Of a stretch of 8,660 nucleotides of DNA, positions 7,060 to 8,660 are shown one piece after another. The DNA is from an uncultured beta proteobacterium (GTDB lineage: Bacteria; Pseudomonadota; Gammaproteobacteria; Burkholderiales; Rhodocyclaceae), in the NCBI GenBank assembly GCA_903930395.1, contig CAIYYE010000259.1, forward strand, positions 1-8,660, in the 5' to 3' direction. Both the position numbers and the translations under genes were made by a program. Position 1 is the first letter of the stretch; every line of letters begins with the position of its first letter. Under the pieces are notes generated by a model. The model saw only the letters and a list, made by a program, of their open reading frames with translations. It searched no databases and was not told the DNA's origin.

Positions 7060-8252
7060 GCGAAACGGCGTTCCCGAACCATCTTGTGCGCCAGCTGACG
7101 TGCTTCCGCATCGGCCGCCAGGACATCGGCCAGACTGCCTTCCGGCCCAGCCGGCAAGGCCTGCAGGACGGCATCGTTGAGCCGGGCGATACCGAGAAAA
7201 GGCAAGGCTTCGTCGAGGAAAGCGGCCACCGCGACTTCATTCGCCGCGTTGAGGATGGCCGGTGCTGTGCCGCCCTCGCGCAAGACGTCATAGGCCAGTT
7301 GCAGGCAACGGAAACGTTCGAAATCCGGCGCCACGAAATCTAGACGGGCAATCTTGAACAGGTCGAGCGGTTCGACGCCAGCGGCGATGCGCTCCGGCCA
7401 GGCCATGGCATAGGCAATAGGCGTGCGCATATCGGGATTGCCCAACTGCGCCAGCACCGAGCCATCGACGTACTGAACCGCCGAGTGAATGACACTTTGC
7501 GGATGGACGACGACCTGGATCATCTCCGGCGGCGCATCGAACAGCCAGCGCGCCTCGATGACTTCGAGGCCCTTGTTCATCATGGTTGCCGAATCGACCG
7601 AAATCTTGCGCCCCATGACCCAGTTCGGATGGGCGCAGGCCTGATCCGGCGTGACGTTGGCCAGATCGGCCAGCGGCGTATTGCGGAACGGTCCGCCGGA
7701 CGCGGTCAGCAGGATTTTCTGGACGCCGCAGGGGGTCAGGCCACGCGCAAAGTCAGCGGGCAGCGACTGGAAAATGGCATTGTGCTCGCTATCGACCGGC
7801 AGCAACACAGCGCCATGCTCGCGCACGGCATGCATGAACAGTTCGCCGGCCATGACCAGCACTTCCTTGTTGGCCAGCATGACCTTCTTGCCGGCCCGTG
7901 CCGCGGCGAGCGTCGGCTCAAGACCGGCGGCGCCAACGATGGCGGCCATGACGGCATCGACCTCCGGCAGCGCGGACATCTCGACCAGCGCTTCAACACC
8001 ATGGCGGATTTCGGTATCCAGCCCGGCAGCCCGGCAACGCTCGGCCAGTTGCGCCGCCAGTGTGGCATCACGCATGACGGCAAAGCGCGGACGGAACTCG
8101 ATGCACTGCTCGAAGAGCTTCTCGACCTGACTATGGGCGCACAGCGCAAAGGCGCGATAACGGTCCGGGTGGCGCCGGATCACATCGAGCGTGCTGACGC
8201 CTATCGAGCCGGTTGAACCCAGTACGGTAATGTTCTGCACGGCGGCGCTCAC
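7056..8252 (-). CDS. dxr: 1-deoxy-D-xylulose 5-phosphate reductoisomerase Dxr (IspC)
   Basis: Dxr converts 1-deoxy-D-xylulose 5-phosphate to 2-C-methyl-D-erythritol 4-phosphate using NADPH and a divalent metal, the committed MEP-pathway step and the target of fosmidomycin. From the chosen start it is 398 residues, the usual length. The NADPH-binding GSTGSIG is at 12-18, and [11 protein letters not shown] follows in the N-terminal domain. Metal ligands D154 and E156 are in [14 protein letters not shown], and E230 is in [11 protein letters not shown]. Substrate-binding residues S185 (TASGGPFR), H208 (AHPNWVMG), N226 and K227 are present. The start is GTG at 8252, whose GTGA overlaps the cdsA stop by 4 bases, the same geometry as the dxr/rseP junction. 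An in-frame ATG at 8273 would add seven residues and overlap cdsA by 25 bases; neither has a clear Shine-Dalgarno sequence. The start is the only uncertain point. Confidence 0.96.
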   Translation of the reverse strand: MSAAVQNITVLGSTGSIGVSTLDVIRRHPDRYRAFALCAHSQVEKLFEQCIEFRPRFAVMRDATLAAQLAERCRAAGLDTEIRHGVEALVEMSALPEVDAVMAAIVGAAGLEPTLAAARAGKKVMLANKEVLVMAGELFMHAVREHGAVLLPVDSEHNAIFQSLPADFARGLTPCGVQKILLTASGGPFRNTPLADLANVTPDQACAHPNWVMGRKISVDSATMMNKGLEVIEARWLFDAPPEMIQVVVHPQSVIHSAVQYVDGSVLAQLGNPDMRTPIAYAMAWPERIAAGVEPLDLFKIARLDFVAPDFERFRCLQLAYDVLREGGTAPAILNAANEVAVAAFLDEALPFLGIARLNDAVLQALPAGPEGSLADVLAADAEARQLAHKMVRERRFA

Positions 8253-8660
8253 CGGGATGCGAAGACCAGCCATACCAGCGCCACGACAGGCAGGGTCGAG
8301 GTCAGGCTGTCGATGCGGTCAAGGACGCCACCATGGCCGGGCAGTATATTGCTGCTGTCCTTGATGCCCGCCTTGCGCTTGAGCAGCGATTCGTAGAGGT
8401 CGCCCACAATGCTGACGGCCGTCACGCCCACCAGCGCAGCTATCCACAGCGCCACAGGCATGAACTCAAGGCCGAACAACTGACGCACCACCAGCCCGTA
8501 AATGACCACGCCAACACCCGCCCCGATCGCCCCTTCCCAGGTCTTGCCGGGGCTGATGGTTGGCGCCAGCTTGTGCTTGCCGAAAGCCTTGCCGGAGAAA
8601 TAGGCAGCGATATCGGCCATCCAGACAACCGCAAAAATACCGAGCAAGGCCCCTGCCCCA
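8249..8660 (-). CDS. cdsA: Phosphatidate cytidylyltransferase CdsA (5' end outside window)
   Basis: CdsA makes CDP-diacylglycerol from phosphatidic acid and CTP in the inner membrane, the branch point for phospholipid headgroups. Only the C-terminal 136 or so residues are present; the frame stays open to the window edge, and an apparent internal start at 8647 is only a TTG leucine codon inside the gene. The diagnostic cytidylyltransferase signature is complete, running from SLLKR through KD, GHGG and DRID (8389-8309), with the metal-binding acidic residues in place. The upstream segment [21 protein letters not shown] and [10 protein letters not shown] is also characteristic. Hydrophobic membrane stretches are visible around [27 protein letters not shown] and [12 protein letters not shown]. 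Its stop overlaps the preferred dxr start by 4 bases. Presence directly upstream of dxr is the usual proteobacterial order. Identity is secure. Confidence 0.96.
   Translation of the reverse strand, partial: GAGALLGIFAVVWMADIAAYFSGKAFGKHKLAPTISPGKTWEGAIGAGVGVVIYGLVVRQLFGLEFMPVALWIAALVGVTAVSIVGDLYESLLKRKAGIKDSSNILPGHGGVLDRIDSLTSTLPVVALVWLVFASR

Overview
The window holds one tightly packed cell-envelope operon, read entirely on the minus strand (right to left): cdsA (5' end cut by the window edge) - dxr - rseP - bamA - skp/ompH - lpxD - fabZ - lpxA - lpxB (3' end cut by the window edge). This gene order is the classic proteobacterial envelope cluster. Fairly high G+C, the GTG/TTG starts, and LpxA features such as the shortened N-terminus and the FCTFNLGT / [12 protein letters not shown] stretch suggest a betaproteobacterium. 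A Rhodocyclales-like organism (Dechloromonas/Azonexus/Azoarcus type) is my best guess, but that is inference and not proven by anything in the window.

Layout from transcription start to end: cdsA (8660-8249) makes CDP-diacylglycerol; dxr (8252-7056) commits carbon to the MEP isoprenoid pathway; rseP (7059-5692) is the site-2 protease of the envelope stress pathway; bamA (5688-3400) is the outer-membrane protein insertase; skp (3384-2881) is the periplasmic chaperone that feeds it; lpxD (2879-1833), lpxA (1392-622) and lpxB (620-1) are lipid A enzymes; fabZ (1828-1394) is the dehydratase that shares the 3-hydroxyacyl-ACP pool with LpxA and LpxD. Junctions are -4, -4, +3, +15, +1, +4, +1 and +1 bases, so the genes are almost certainly cotranscribed and largely translationally coupled. 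No stretch of non-coding DNA longer than 15 bases exists. I see no RNA gene, mobile element, CRISPR array, convincing promoter or terminator.

The window is essentially ordinary core genome, and I did not find a new multi-gene system. Two details deserve attention. A perfect 28-bp palindrome (2815-2842) lies inside the start of lpxD, 37 bases downstream of its start codon. LpxA carries valine (V167) where the E. coli acyl-chain 'hydrocarbon ruler' has Gly173, which predicts a lipid A with a shorter ester-linked 3-hydroxy acyl chain.
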